Origin: JACRCT01 sp049841135
GTDB taxonomy: Bacteria > Myxococcota > Myxococcia > Myxococcales > UBA5297
Reading direction: 5' to 3'
Assembly: GCA_049841135.1 (NCBI GenBank)
Contig: JASGHK010000004.1
Span: 310,001 to 374,000 of the forward strand
Length of the DNA stretch: 64,000 bases
The translations under genes were made by a program, and so were the position numbers. The notes under the pieces were generated by a model, which saw only the letters and a program-made list of their open reading frames with translations, did not search any database and had not been told where the DNA came from. This document shows, in pieces, positions 51,955 to 61,164 of the stretch. Position 1 is the stretch's first letter. The number at the start of each line of letters is the position of its first letter.

Positions 51955-52686
51955 ATGAAAACCTTGACTGAGTTCGCTGGTGCCCTGATCCGCAACGCCC
52001 ACAAGGCCGTCGCCGAGGCGAGCAAGAACCTCCCCAAGGAGGCCCCTGCTCCCGTCGCCGAGGCCAAGCCCGCCGAGCCAGCCGCTCCGGCGCCCGAGGC
52101 CGCCCCGGCCCCCGAGGCTGCTCCTGCCGCCGACGCGGCGGCTGCGCCCGAGGCCAAGCCGGCCGAGGCCCCCGCCGCCGAGGCGAAGCCTGCCGCTCCG
52201 GCCGAAGAGAAGGAGAGCGACGCGGTGAAGGCCGCGCTCGACGAGGCCGTCGCCAAGGCCACGGGCCTCTCCGGCGACCGCCTGGCCCGCCTGCGCGACG
52301 CGCTCAAGGCGGTCGGCCGCCGCGCCGACGACGTGCGCCTCGTCCGCGTGTTCGGCCCCGAGGAGGCCGTGCCCGGCGCCAAGAAGGTCGGCGAGTTCCA
52401 GTTCATCGTCGAGTTCATGCCCGCCAACATGAAGCAGGTCATGACCGCGCCCGACCGCGATCGCGGTGGCCGCCGCGGCCCGCCCCGCCCCGGCCAGGGC
52501 AACAACGCCGCCAACACCACCGGTGGTTTCTCGATGGACGCCGTCAAGGCCGACCGCCAGGCCGAGCGCCGTGGCGGTGGTGGCCGTCCCGGCGGCGGTG
52601 GCCGTCCGGGCGGTGGCCGTGGCCCCGGTGGCCGTGGTCCCGGCGGCGGTGGCCGTCCGGCGGGCGGCGGGCGCCGCGGCCAGTAG
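51955..52686 (+). CDS. Ala/Pro-rich protein with Gly/Arg-rich (RGG-like) tail
   Basis: The 243-residue product has a helical start (MKTLTEFAGALIRNAHKAV), a low-complexity Pro/Ala/Glu stretch to about residue 80, a folded core with DDVRLVRVFGPEEAVPGAKK, and a Gly/Arg tail (RGGGGRPGGGGRPGG) over the last 60 residues. RGG-like tails usually bind RNA or promote condensation; the bacterial family is unknown to me. A good hairpin (52723-52752) follows. Confidence 0.65.
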   Translation: MKTLTEFAGALIRNAHKAVAEASKNLPKEAPAPVAEAKPAEPAAPAPEAAPAPEAAPAADAAAAPEAKPAEAPAAEAKPAAPAEEKESDAVKAALDEAVAKATGLSGDRLARLRDALKAVGRRADDVRLVRVFGPEEAVPGAKKVGEFQFIVEFMPANMKQVMTAPDRDRGGRRGPPRPGQGNNAANTTGGFSMDAVKADRQAERRGGGGRPGGGGRPGGGRGPGGRGPGGGGRPAGGGRRGQ

Positions 52687-52722
52687 CTCCGCGCCCTAGC
52701 GTTCGACTCTTCCTTGAGATGT

Positions 52723-52752
52723 GACGGGCGTCACGCCAGCGTGGCGCCCGTC
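52723..52752 (+). terminator. Terminator hairpin after the Gly/Arg-tailed protein gene
   Basis: GACGGGCGTCACGC and CGTGGCGCCCGTC form a stem with a CAG loop, followed by TTCTCGTTC. It lies 37 bases after the stop codon. Confidence 0.65.
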
Positions 52753-52835
52753 TTCTCGTTCGGGGGGACGGTCTAGCCAAGCAGCCAGCAGTCCGGGATA
52801 GACTGCAGCCCACTTTTCCGGGCCGGGAGGGCCGA

Positions 52836-53207
52836 ATGGTGGAGGACCAGGACAAGGACAAGGAAGAAACGAGGGTCCGCGAGATCCCCGTCCAGCTGGT
52901 GGACCTGTTCTCGTACCCGACCGTCCTGGAGATGGTCCGCGGGCCGGACGCGCCCCGGAACATGGTCCTCGACAAGGACGAGCTCCTCGTCGGGCGCGGC
53001 ACCAACGCCGACCTGCAGATCGACTCGCTCGACCTCTCCCGCCTCCACTTCTCGCTCACCCACCGCGGCACCGACTGGATCCTCCAGGACCTGGAGAGCG
53101 CCAACGGCGTCTATCTCAACGGCCTGAAGATCTACTCCGCGGTGCTGCACAACGGCGATCGCCTCCAGGTCGGCGACATCGTTCTCGTCTTCCACGAGGG
53201 CGCCTGA
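52836..53207 (+). CDS. FHA-domain protein
   Basis: The 123-residue product is one forkhead-associated domain: LLVGRGTNADLQI, SLDLSRLHFSLTHRG and LESANGVYLNG carry the phosphothreonine-binding Arg, Ser and Asn residues. FHA domains read Ser/Thr-kinase signals, common in myxobacteria. It is four bases upstream of the MBL-fold gene and probably cotranscribed with it. Confidence 0.9.
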   Translation: MVEDQDKDKEETRVREIPVQLVDLFSYPTVLEMVRGPDAPRNMVLDKDELLVGRGTNADLQIDSLDLSRLHFSLTHRGTDWILQDLESANGVYLNGLKIYSAVLHNGDRLQVGDIVLVFHEGA

Positions 53208-53211
53208 AACC

Positions 53212-54099
53212 ATGTCCTTGTTCGTCAAGTTCTGGGGCGTGCGCGGTTCCATCCCCACGCCGGGCCACGGCACCGCGCGCTACGGCGGCAACACCCCCTG
53301 CATCGAGATCCGCACCGACCGGACGCTGCTCGTCTGCGACGGCGGCTCGGGCCTGCGCGAGTTCGGGGTGGACCTGATGCGGCGCTGCGGCCGGGCGCCC
53401 ATCAACGTGCACATGTTCTTCAGCCACCCGCACTGGGACCACATCCAGGGCTTCCCCTTCTTCACCCCCGCCTACCTGCCCACCTCGACGCTGCACGTCT
53501 ACGGGCCGGCCAAGGGCGACCACACCATCCACGACCTCTTGTCCGGGCAGATGCAGTCGGCCTACTTCCCGGTCGACTTCTCGCAGCTGGGGGCCAAGGT
53601 CATCCTCTCCGAGCTGATGGCCGAGGGGACGGAGGTCGCCGGCGTCAAGGTGCGCAGCAAGGCGCTGCAGCACCCGGGTGGCAGCCTCGGCTTCTCCTTC
53701 GAGTACGAGGGCTCGCGGGTCGTCTACGCCACCGACAACGAGCTCGACCTGCTGCTCCCGGAGCGGCCCAAGGCCGGCGCACCCTCCGACGCGCCGCGCA
53801 CGCTGCCCGCGCCCATCGTCGAGTTCTGCCGCGACGCCGACCTGCTCATCGCCGACGGCCAGTACACCGACGCCGAGTACCCCTCGAAGATCGGCTGGGG
53901 CCACCCGCGGGCGACGACCCTGGTCGACCTCGCCGCGCAGGCCAACGTCAAGATGCTCGCGGTCACGCACCATGACCCGATGCAGTCGGACCACGACGTC
54001 GAAGCCAAGATCGCCGACTGCACGCGCCGCGCCGCCCTGCTCCGGGCGCCGGTGCAGATCTTCAGCGCCCGCGAGGGCGTGGAGCTCAAGCTCGCGTGA
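53212..54099 (+). CDS. MBL-fold metallohydrolase
   Basis: The 295-residue product has the family start FWGVRGSIPTPG and the metal site SHPHWDHIQGFPFF (HxHxDH), then ATDNELDLLLPERPK, and THHDPMQSDHDV near the end. This group resembles phosphodiesterase-type metallohydrolases. It follows the FHA gene by four bases. The substrate is unknown; a role in signal or cyclic nucleotide turnover is possible. Confidence 0.9.
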   Translation: MSLFVKFWGVRGSIPTPGHGTARYGGNTPCIEIRTDRTLLVCDGGSGLREFGVDLMRRCGRAPINVHMFFSHPHWDHIQGFPFFTPAYLPTSTLHVYGPAKGDHTIHDLLSGQMQSAYFPVDFSQLGAKVILSELMAEGTEVAGVKVRSKALQHPGGSLGFSFEYEGSRVVYATDNELDLLLPERPKAGAPSDAPRTLPAPIVEFCRDADLLIADGQYTDAEYPSKIGWGHPRATTLVDLAAQANVKMLAVTHHDPMQSDHDVEAKIADCTRRAALLRAPVQIFSAREGVELKLA

Positions 54100-54143
54100 G
54101 CGGGGACGGCCGTGACCCCGACTCGCTCCGCTGGGGAGGGCGC

Positions 54144-54731
54144 ATGAGACTGCGACACCCGTGGCGCCGTTGGGCGCTGCTCGTGGTGACGGCCCTTGGC
54201 TGGGCGGCCCCCGCGGCGCTCGCCGAGGAGCCCCAGGTCCCGGTCGGAGTCCAGGCCGAGCTGCTCGTCAAGATTGCGGCCTACGACCGCAACCTGGGCG
54301 CACGCGCCGGGGACCAGGTGCGCACCTTGGTCGTCTCCAAGCCCAAGGACGCCGACTCGGTCAAGACCGCGAGCCAGTTCCTGGCGGCGCTCAAGACGCA
54401 AGGGCCTATCGGCGGGCTGCCGCACGTCGAGGAGGCCTTTGCCTTCGCCACCGCGACCGAGCTGGCCGAGGCCGTCAAGGCCCGGAAGGTCGCCATCGTC
54501 TACCTCTCCTCCGGCTTCGCCGACGACGAGCTCGCGGCCATCGGGGCCGCCGTGGCCGACGCCGACCTGCTCACGGTCTCCGCCGTCGCTGCCTACGTCC
54601 GCAAGGGCGTGGTGCTGGGGTTCGACCTCGTCTCCGGCAAGCCCAAGCTGGTCATCGACCTGCCCCGTGCGAACCGCCAGCACGTCGCCCTGAGCGCGAA
54701 CGTGCTGCGCCTGATGACGGTGTACCCATGA
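54144..54731 (+). CDS. YfiR-like periplasmic protein (DUF4154)
   Basis: The 195-residue product has a signal peptide (LLVVTALGWAAPAALAEE) and a domain typical of YfiR/DUF4154 (LLVKIAAYDRNLGAR; VVLGFDLVSGKPKLVIDLPR). YfiR proteins often inhibit periplasmic sensor domains of cyclic-di-GMP enzymes. The ATG at 54144 is preferred over an upstream GTG because GGGGAGGG lies just before it. Its stop overlaps the TonB-receptor start (ATGA), suggesting coupling. Confidence 0.82.
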   Translation: MRLRHPWRRWALLVVTALGWAAPAALAEEPQVPVGVQAELLVKIAAYDRNLGARAGDQVRTLVVSKPKDADSVKTASQFLAALKTQGPIGGLPHVEEAFAFATATELAEAVKARKVAIVYLSSGFADDELAAIGAAVADADLLTVSAVAAYVRKGVVLGFDLVSGKPKLVIDLPRANRQHVALSANVLRLMTVYP

Positions 54732-56970
54732 GACCCGCCCTGACCTTCGCCGCGCTGGCGCTGTCCGGTGCGCTCGCCACCTCCTCGGCAGCCCTCGCCG
54801 AGGAAGTCCTCACGCCAGCGCCAGCCTCCGCCTCGGACTCCCCCACTCCGCCCGCCGCCGACGGTCCGACCGACACGACCGACCTCGAGAGCCTGCTGGA
54901 CGAGTCGGTGGTCAGCGGGGCCTCGCACGGCGCGCAGACGGCCAACACCGCGCCCGCCACGACCTCGACCATCACCGCCGAGGAGCTCAAGCGCTTCGGC
55001 ATCCGCACCCTCGACGAGGCGCTGGACTTCCTGTCGCTGGGCATGGTCACCGAGCACCCCACCTCCGCGGTGGAGATGAACTCGCGCGGCGTGCTGCTGG
55101 CGCACGACTACGGCAACCACGTGCTGCTGGTCGTCGACGGCCACTCGATGAACGAGCCGTGGGACGGCACCGCCTACTTCGACCGCTCGGCGGCGCTGCC
55201 CATCGAGCTCATCGACCACATCGAGGTCATCCTGGGGCCGGGCTCGGTGCTCTACGGGTCGAACGCCATGCTGGGCGTCGTCAACGTGGTGACCAAGCGC
55301 GCCAAGGACGCCAAGGGCCTGCACCTGGTGCTCGAGTCGGACCTGCCCTACTCGCTGCGCGGCGCGGCCGGCGGAGGCATCGCCTTCGACCTCCTCGGCA
55401 CGCCGGCCGAGCTGACCGCGCAGGTCGACTACTACGGCTTCAAGGGACCGGAGCTGACGCTGGGCCCGCAGCCCTACGGCGCCGACGGGGTGACCGGCGA
55501 GCCCAAGAAGTGGGGGCCGGAAGGTCCGTACGGGACCTGGGGCGGGACGGTGAAGCAGGGCTGGTACGCGCAAATCCCCTCGGCGCACGTGCGCCTCGTC
55601 GCCGGCGGCCTGCAGATCCTGGCGCGCGGCGCCTTCTCCAAGCGCGCCGCCCCGGGCGGCTGGGGCAACTTCGACGACGCCAACAACTACGAGCTCGACC
55701 GTTGGTTCTCGCTCGACCTGCGCTACGCGCGCACGGTGACGAGCCTCCTCTCGCTCTCCGCGCACGGCTACTTCGACTACTACACCTACACGCAGAACGC
55801 GCCCGCAGCGGCCCCGGAGAGCTGCCTGGAGGGCCAGTCCGCGGGGTGCACCTACGTCCTGGACGGCCACGGCCGCTGGGGCGGCGTCGACCTGGCGGCG
55901 TCGTTCAACTGGCTCGACAGCGGCCGGCTCGTCACCAACCTGGGCGTGGGCGGCGTGCTGCGCTACGTCAGCCAGCATGAGCAGTACGTGGACGCCGCCA
56001 CCGGCGAGAGCCCGGTGATCCCCGGCGACCTGCACCGGCTGGAGGGCTCGTTCCTGGCCTGGCTGGAGCAGACCGCGCGGATCTCCTCACTGGCTGAACG
56101 TGAACCTGGGCCTGCGCTACGACTGGGACCAGCGCGTCAACGACGGCCACTTCTCGCCGCGCGCGGCGGTGGTGGTCACTCCGTGGACGGGCGGGGCGAT
56201 CAAGGCCATCTACTCCGACGCCTTCCGCACGCCGGCGGTCTTCGAGCGCTACTACAGCGACCCGCAGGACTTCCTGGCCTCGCCCGAGCTGCGGCCGGAG
56301 GTGGTGCAGTCGGTGGAGCTGGCGGTAGAGCAGCGGCTGGGGACGCAGCGCCTGCAGCTGGCGCTCTTCTACAACTGGTGGACCAACATGATCGTCGAGG
56401 ACTCCGCCACGGCGGAGGAGATCGCCGCGGCCCAGTCGCGCGGCGAGCTCAACCCGGACGCGACCTACGCCTCGCTCTACCGGAACGTCTCGAGGATGGA
56501 GAACTACGGCCTGAACCTGGCGCTGGGCGGGACCCTCACGCCGCAGTTCCACTGGGCCATCAACCTCACCGCCGCCAAGGCCTGGCGCCCCAACGCCGAC
56601 GGCTCCGAGGCGGCGCTCGCGGGCGCGGCGCCCGTCTTCGCCAACGGGCGCATCTCCTACGACTTCGGCGGGCCCTACCCGTCGGCGGGCCTGGTGGTGC
56701 GCTATGTCTCCGCGCGGCCGGTCATCGACTCCGAGGAGGAGGGCGAGCTCGCCCAGGCGCCTTCTGCCGTGGAGATCCGCCTCGCGCTCTCCGGGCCCTT
56801 CCCCTACGTCCCGGGCCTGAGCTACCGGCTGACCACCACCTTGGGCACCTCCGACCAAGCGCCCTACTCCATCGGCCCGCTGCACGCGCCGTATGAAGGC
56901 TTCAACCAGAATCGAGCTGTCGCCGGTGAAGCGCTGGGGAGCGGCGCTGACGCTCCAGTACAGCCTGTGA
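54728..56970 (+). CDS. TonB-dependent outer-membrane receptor with two +1 frameshifts
   Basis: The product, once repaired, is about 746 residues: signal peptide, plug (FGIRTLDEALDFLSLGMV; VILGPGSVLYGSNAMLGVVN), and a 22-strand barrel ending ALTLQYSL with the usual aromatic tail region. One extra base lies near 56079-56092 before LNVNLGLRYDWDQ; the other lies at 56909-56913, where GAATC stands for GATC and GFNQIELSPVKRWG results. A reading frame that passes over the second lesion runs on to 57092, but the true stop is 56968-56970. It is coupled to the YfiR-like gene. Ligand unknown. Confidence 0.85.
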
Positions 56971-56979
56971 CCCTCCCCC

Positions 56980-57008
56980 AACCCCCTCCCCGACTGCGGG
57001 AGGGGGTT
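56980..57008 (+). terminator. Terminator hairpin after the TonB receptor gene
   Basis: AACCCCCTCCC and GGGAGGGGGTT enclose CGACTGC, ten bases after the repaired receptor stop. The perfect 11-base stem supports that end point. Confidence 0.75.
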
Positions 57009-57132
57009 CGTCGGTTGCCTCCGGCGATCCGATCGGAGCGGCTCCAACGACCTGCTCGGACAGGGCGTTCTTTGCGCTCGTCACGTTCGTGAAGCAGGCG
57101 TAGCGCGGGCCGAGGGGCTATCTTTCGCCGCC

Positions 57133-58264
57133 ATGCACCCCGCCCCCACTTCTTCGAGAGCTCTTGGTCCTGCCCGCCGCGTCGTCGTGAAGATCGGTAC
57201 CGCCGTCCTCACCGACTCGCGCGGGCGCTTCGACGCCATCCACTTCGCCCGCCTTACCGCCGACCTCGCCGAGGCCGCGCGCGACCGCGAGCTGGTCATC
57301 GTCAGCTCCGGAGCCATCGCGCTGGGCGTCGAGCGCCTCGGCTGGCCGGGCCGACCCAGAGATCCCCGGCAAGCAGGCGGCCGCCGCCGTGGGCCAGGGC
57401 CTCTTGATGCACCGCTACGAGAGCGCCTTCGGCCCCGCCGGCTTCTCGACCGCCCAGGTGCTGCTCGCCCACGCCGACGTCGCCGACCGCACCCGCTACC
57501 TCAACGCCCGGCACGCCCTCGAGCGGCTCATCGAGTCCAAGGTCGTGCCCATCATCAACGAGAACGACACGGTCTCGGTCGACGAGATCAAGCTGGGCGA
57601 CAACGACCACCTCGCGGGGCTGGTCGTCGACCTGGTGGGCGCCGACCTGCTCGTCATCCTCTCGGACGTCGACGGGCTGTACACCGCCGACCCGCGCAAG
57701 GATCCGGGCGCCAAGAAGCTCGAGGTCGTCGAGGAGGTCACCCCGGAGATCGAGCGGCTGGCGGGCGGCTCCGTCTCGGGCGTCGGCACCGGCGGCATGG
57801 TCACCAAGGTCCGCGCCGCCCGCCGCTCCGCCGAGGCGGGCGCCACCACCGTCATCGCCCCGGGCAAGAAGATCGGCACCCTGCTCCGGGTGCTGGCCGG
57901 CGAGGAGCTGGGCACGCTCTTCCGCGCCGCGCCGCAGACCCTGCCCTCGCGCAAGCGCTGGCTCTCGCACGCGCTCAAGGCCAAGGGCCTGCTCGTCGTG
58001 GACGACGGCGCCAAGAAGGCGGTCCTGCACGGCAAGCGCAGCCTCCTGCCCTCCGGCGTGCGCGAGGTGACCGGCAGCTTCAAGAACGGCGACCCGGTGG
58101 ACATCGCCGGCGCCTCGGGCCAGCCGTTCGCGCGCGGCCTCGCCGTCTACTCGGCGGACGAGCTGCGCAAGATTGCCGGACACAAGACGGGCGAGGTCGA
58201 GAAGATCCTCGGCTACAAGATCCTGGACGAGGTCGTGCACCGCGACGACCTGGTGGAGCTCTAG
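57133..58264 (+). CDS. proB: Glutamate 5-kinase with PUA domain, +1 frameshift
   Basis: ProB phosphorylates glutamate in the first step of proline synthesis. RRVVVKIGTAVLTDSRGRF and VIVSSGAIALGVERLGWP are in the first frame; the second frame holds the rest: PIINENDTVSVDEI, GDNDHLAGLV, ILSDVDGLYTADPR and GTGGMVTKVRAA. The last 90 residues are a PUA domain (KGLLVVDDGAKKAVL). One extra base lies within 57351-57362, where a GPR-EIPGKQAAAAVGQG continuation is expected. proA follows after three bases. Confidence 0.9.
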
Positions 58265-58267
58265 ACC

Positions 58268-59548
58268 GTGACCGAAACCAACAAGACGCCCGCCGCCCTC
58301 GCCGTCGAGCTCGCCGAGAAGGCCCGGAAGGCCAGCCGCTCGCTGGGCCACGCGACCACCGCGCAGAAGGATCAGGCCCTGGAGGCCATCGCCGCCCAGC
58401 TGCGCGAGCGCCGCCAGGAGATCCTCGCCGCCAACGCCGAGGACCTGGACGCCGGCCGCAAAGCGGGGCTCACCGACGCCCTGCTCGACCGCCTGATGCT
58501 CGACGAGAAGCGCCTGGAGGGGATCGCCTCCGCGGTGCTCGAGGTGCGCCGGCTCACCGACCCTGTCGGCGAGGTCACCTCGACCACCCGCCGGCCCAAC
58601 GGGCTCACCGTCCAGCGGGTGCGCATCCCCTTGGGCGTGGTGCTGATGATCTACGAGGCGCGGCCCAACGTGACCGTCGACGCCGCGGCGCTGTGCCTGA
58701 AGAGCGGCAACGCGGCCATCCTGCGCGGCGGCAAGGAAGCACTGCGCACCAACGTGGCGCTGCACCGCGCCGTCGCCGCCGGACTGGCCGCGGCCGGCCT
58801 GTCCCCCGAGGCCGCGCAGCTCGTCCAGACCGCCGACCGCGACGTCATGCTCGAGCTGCTCAAGCTCGACGAGTTGATCGACCTCGCCATCCCGCGCGGC
58901 GGAGAGGGCCTCATCCGGTTCGTGGCCCAGAACGCCCGGGTCCCGGTGATCAAGCACTACAAGGGCGTCTGCCACGTCTTCCTGCACGAGAAGGCCGACC
59001 CGAAGAAGGCGGCGGCCATCACCGTCAACGCCAAGGCCCAGCGCCCGGGCGTCTGCAACGCCGCCGAGTGCCTGCTCGTGGACCGCGGCGCCCTGCCGCT
59101 GCTGCCCGCCGTCGCCCGCGCGCTGGTCGACGCCAAGGTGGAGCTGCGCTGCGACCCGGACTCGCTGGTGGTGCTGGAGCGTGAGGGCCTCGCCGCCAAG
59201 GCTGCCCGCCCCGAGGACTACGGCATGGAGTTCCTGGACCGGATCATGGCGGTCCGCGTGGTCCACGGCCTCGACGGCGCGCTGGAGCACATCGAGCGCT
59301 ACGGCTCGCTGCACACCGAGGCCATCGTCACCGAGGACCTCTCGGCCGCGACGCGCTTCACGCGCGAGGTGGTGGCCTCGGCGGTGATGGTCAACGCCTC
59401 GACCCGCTTCAACGACGGCGGCGAGCTCGGCCTAGGCGCGGAGATAGGCATCAGCACCACCAAGCTCCACGCCTTCGGCCCCATGGGCCTCTCCGAGCTG
59501 ACGACGCAGCGCTTCGTGGTCGTCGGCGAGGGCCAGGTCCGGACGTAG
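58268..59548 (+). CDS. proA: Gamma-glutamyl phosphate reductase
   Basis: ProA reduces gamma-glutamyl phosphate with NADPH in proline synthesis. The 426-residue length is normal. Family motifs are PLGVVLMIYEARPNVTVDAA, KSGNAAILRGGKEA, QRPGVCNAAECLL with the catalytic Cys, and NASTRFNDGGELGLGAEIGI. GTG start at 58268, three bases after proB, indicates translational coupling. Confidence 0.96.
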   Translation: MTETNKTPAALAVELAEKARKASRSLGHATTAQKDQALEAIAAQLRERRQEILAANAEDLDAGRKAGLTDALLDRLMLDEKRLEGIASAVLEVRRLTDPVGEVTSTTRRPNGLTVQRVRIPLGVVLMIYEARPNVTVDAAALCLKSGNAAILRGGKEALRTNVALHRAVAAGLAAAGLSPEAAQLVQTADRDVMLELLKLDELIDLAIPRGGEGLIRFVAQNARVPVIKHYKGVCHVFLHEKADPKKAAAITVNAKAQRPGVCNAAECLLVDRGALPLLPAVARALVDAKVELRCDPDSLVVLEREGLAAKAARPEDYGMEFLDRIMAVRVVHGLDGALEHIERYGSLHTEAIVTEDLSAATRFTREVVASAVMVNASTRFNDGGELGLGAEIGISTTKLHAFGPMGLSELTTQRFVVVGEGQVRT

Positions 59549-59626
59549 CGCTGCACGAGGCAACGCGTCGCTACAAGCCTGGGCTTACAGGCTGGAGCCT
59601 GTTCGCCGTAGGACCTCGTCCTTCGG

Positions 59627-60334
59627 TCAGTAGGCCTCCGAGCCGAAGGTCACGCGCGCGGACCGCGGGCTGCTCTTGAAGGACACCACGCGGTCCAGCA
59701 TCTCCAGCGAGTCGAAGTCGAGGTCCTCGACGAACTGGACACCGAACGAGGAGTTGAGCGGGCTGCGCTTGCCACGGCCCTGCAGGGCCCAGACGACCAC
59801 GCCGCGCAGCCGCAGCTTCTCGTCGCCCTTCATGGCCAGCTCGAGCAGCATCGGCGCGCCCAGCGTCACCGACTTGGGCAGCGTCGTCGCCTCGACCTCG
59901 AAGCCCGCCCCGCCCAGGGACATGTCGCGCACGAGGTAGCCCGGCGAGTACGGCGTCTCCTCGGTCGCGCGCATGTTGAGCGGGATGCGCGGCGCCTTGC
60001 GCGTCCACTCGTGCTTCTGCGACTCGAGGGTGCGGATGACGACCTCGTCCAGGCCGCCGCGCCCACCGGGCAGGTAGCCCAGGTTCACGCGGTAGCGCCC
60101 GTTGCCCAGCGCCTGCTGGCTGAGCACCTCGGCGTAGACCTCAACCGGCTTGCCGACCCCGCCGGCGAGCAGCTCGAAGATGAAGCGCGTCCCCACCGGC
60201 ACCGGCCTGGTGACGGTGAGCGGCGAGCCGCCGCGGTTGACGCTGTGCGTGAATTCTTCGAGGAGGGCCTCCGGCCGCGAATAGGCGACCCTGAAGCGTA
60301 CGGTCCCGTCCCCTTGAGTCCTCGCCCCTCGCAT
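59627..60334 (-). CDS. Double PilZ-domain protein
   Basis: The 235-residue product has a first PilZ-like unit (FTHSVNRGGSPLTVTRPVPV, residues about 28-50) and a second (RKAPRIPLNMRATEETPYSP; VRDMSLGGAGFEVEAT, residues about 120-170). The second unit has RKAPR, close to the RxxxR cyclic-di-GMP site, and a DxSxxG motif. The first unit lacks that site. The start at 60334 is chosen because it begins with the conserved protein; a longer start at 60393 is possible. Confidence 0.8.
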   Translation of the reverse strand: MRGARTQGDGTVRFRVAYSRPEALLEEFTHSVNRGGSPLTVTRPVPVGTRFIFELLAGGVGKPVEVYAEVLSQQALGNGRYRVNLGYLPGGRGGLDEVVIRTLESQKHEWTRKAPRIPLNMRATEETPYSPGYLVRDMSLGGAGFEVEATTLPKSVTLGAPMLLELAMKGDEKLRLRGVVVWALQGRGKRSPLNSSFGVQFVEDLDFDSLEMLDRVVSFKSSPRSARVTFGSEAY

Positions 60335-60443
60335 CGGCTGGTTCCCCTCACGTCCTGCGCGATTGTGAGGAGTATACGCGGTCGCCAGCATACGTGCCCC
60401 TGTCTCGAGCCGTCCCTGGTGCGACCTGCCCCTCCCTTCTCCT

Positions 60444-61097
60444 TCAGGACCCCAGCTGGTGCAGCTCGGCGTTGGAGTAGATGCGGGCACCGGGCGGCGG
60501 GTTTCCAGCCATCGACAGCAGCGCCTTGGCGACGGTCCGGGCTTCGATGGGCCGAGCGGCCAGCGGGGCGAGCAACGGCTTGAGCGCACGGGAGAGGACC
60601 ACCGCCACACGCTCTCCCGGACGCGATTCGGCGCGGTCGCCGAGCAGCAGCGAGGGCCGCGCGATCCCCAGCGAGGCGAAGCCGACCTGACGCAGCGCGT
60701 CTTCGGCCTCGCCTTTGACCCGGTTGTAGAAGATGCGCGAGCGGGCGTCGGCGCCGGTCGCGGTCACCACGAAGAAGCGCTCGGTGCCGGCCGCCTTCAC
60801 CGCCTTGGCGAACGAGACCACGGCGTCGAGGTCCACGGCGCGGAAGGCCTGCTGGCTCCCCGCCTTCTTGATGGTGGTGCCCAGGCAGCAGAAGGCGGCC
60901 TCGGCGCGCGGCAAAGCTTGGCTGGAGAGCGCCGCGAGCTCCACCACCCGCTCTTCCAGCTTTGCGTGCTGCCGGCCGCTCTTGCGCCGGCCGACCAGGA
61001 CCACCTTCGTCCAGTCCGAGCGCGCCAGCAGCTCTTCGACGAGCTCGTTGCCCACCAGCCCCGTGCCGCCTGCCACGATCGCGATTCGTTCGTTCAT
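60444..61097 (-). CDS. NAD(P)-binding oxidoreductase
   Basis: The 217-residue product starts IAIVAGGTGLVGNELVEELL with the NAD(P) glycine loop, and has FCCLGTTIKKAGSQQAFRAVD and FYNRVKGEAEDALR, a pattern resembling YwnB/HTATIP2-like atypical short-chain proteins. The function is unknown. It is downstream of the regulator gene on the same strand, 67 bases apart. Confidence 0.85.
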   Translation of the reverse strand: MNERIAIVAGGTGLVGNELVEELLARSDWTKVVLVGRRKSGRQHAKLEERVVELAALSSQALPRAEAAFCCLGTTIKKAGSQQAFRAVDLDAVVSFAKAVKAAGTERFFVVTATGADARSRIFYNRVKGEAEDALRQVGFASLGIARPSLLLGDRAESRPGERVAVVLSRALKPLLAPLAARPIEARTVAKALLSMAGNPPPGARIYSNAELHQLGS

Positions 61098-61164
61098 GCG
61101 CGCCATTCTGGCGCCGGAGGCGATGGGCCGGCCAGCCTCCAGCAGGCGCCGATCGCCCCGGCGT

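Noticed and set aside
56971..57092. The TonB-receptor frame continuing to 57092
   Set aside because: It runs past the repaired stop and a terminator hairpin; the true C-terminus is ALTLQYSL ending at 56970.
59549..59626. Short inverted repeats between proA and the PilZ gene as a terminator
   Set aside because: The stems (AAGCC/GGCTT and CAGGCT/AGCCTG) are short and overlap each other, so a call is not supported.
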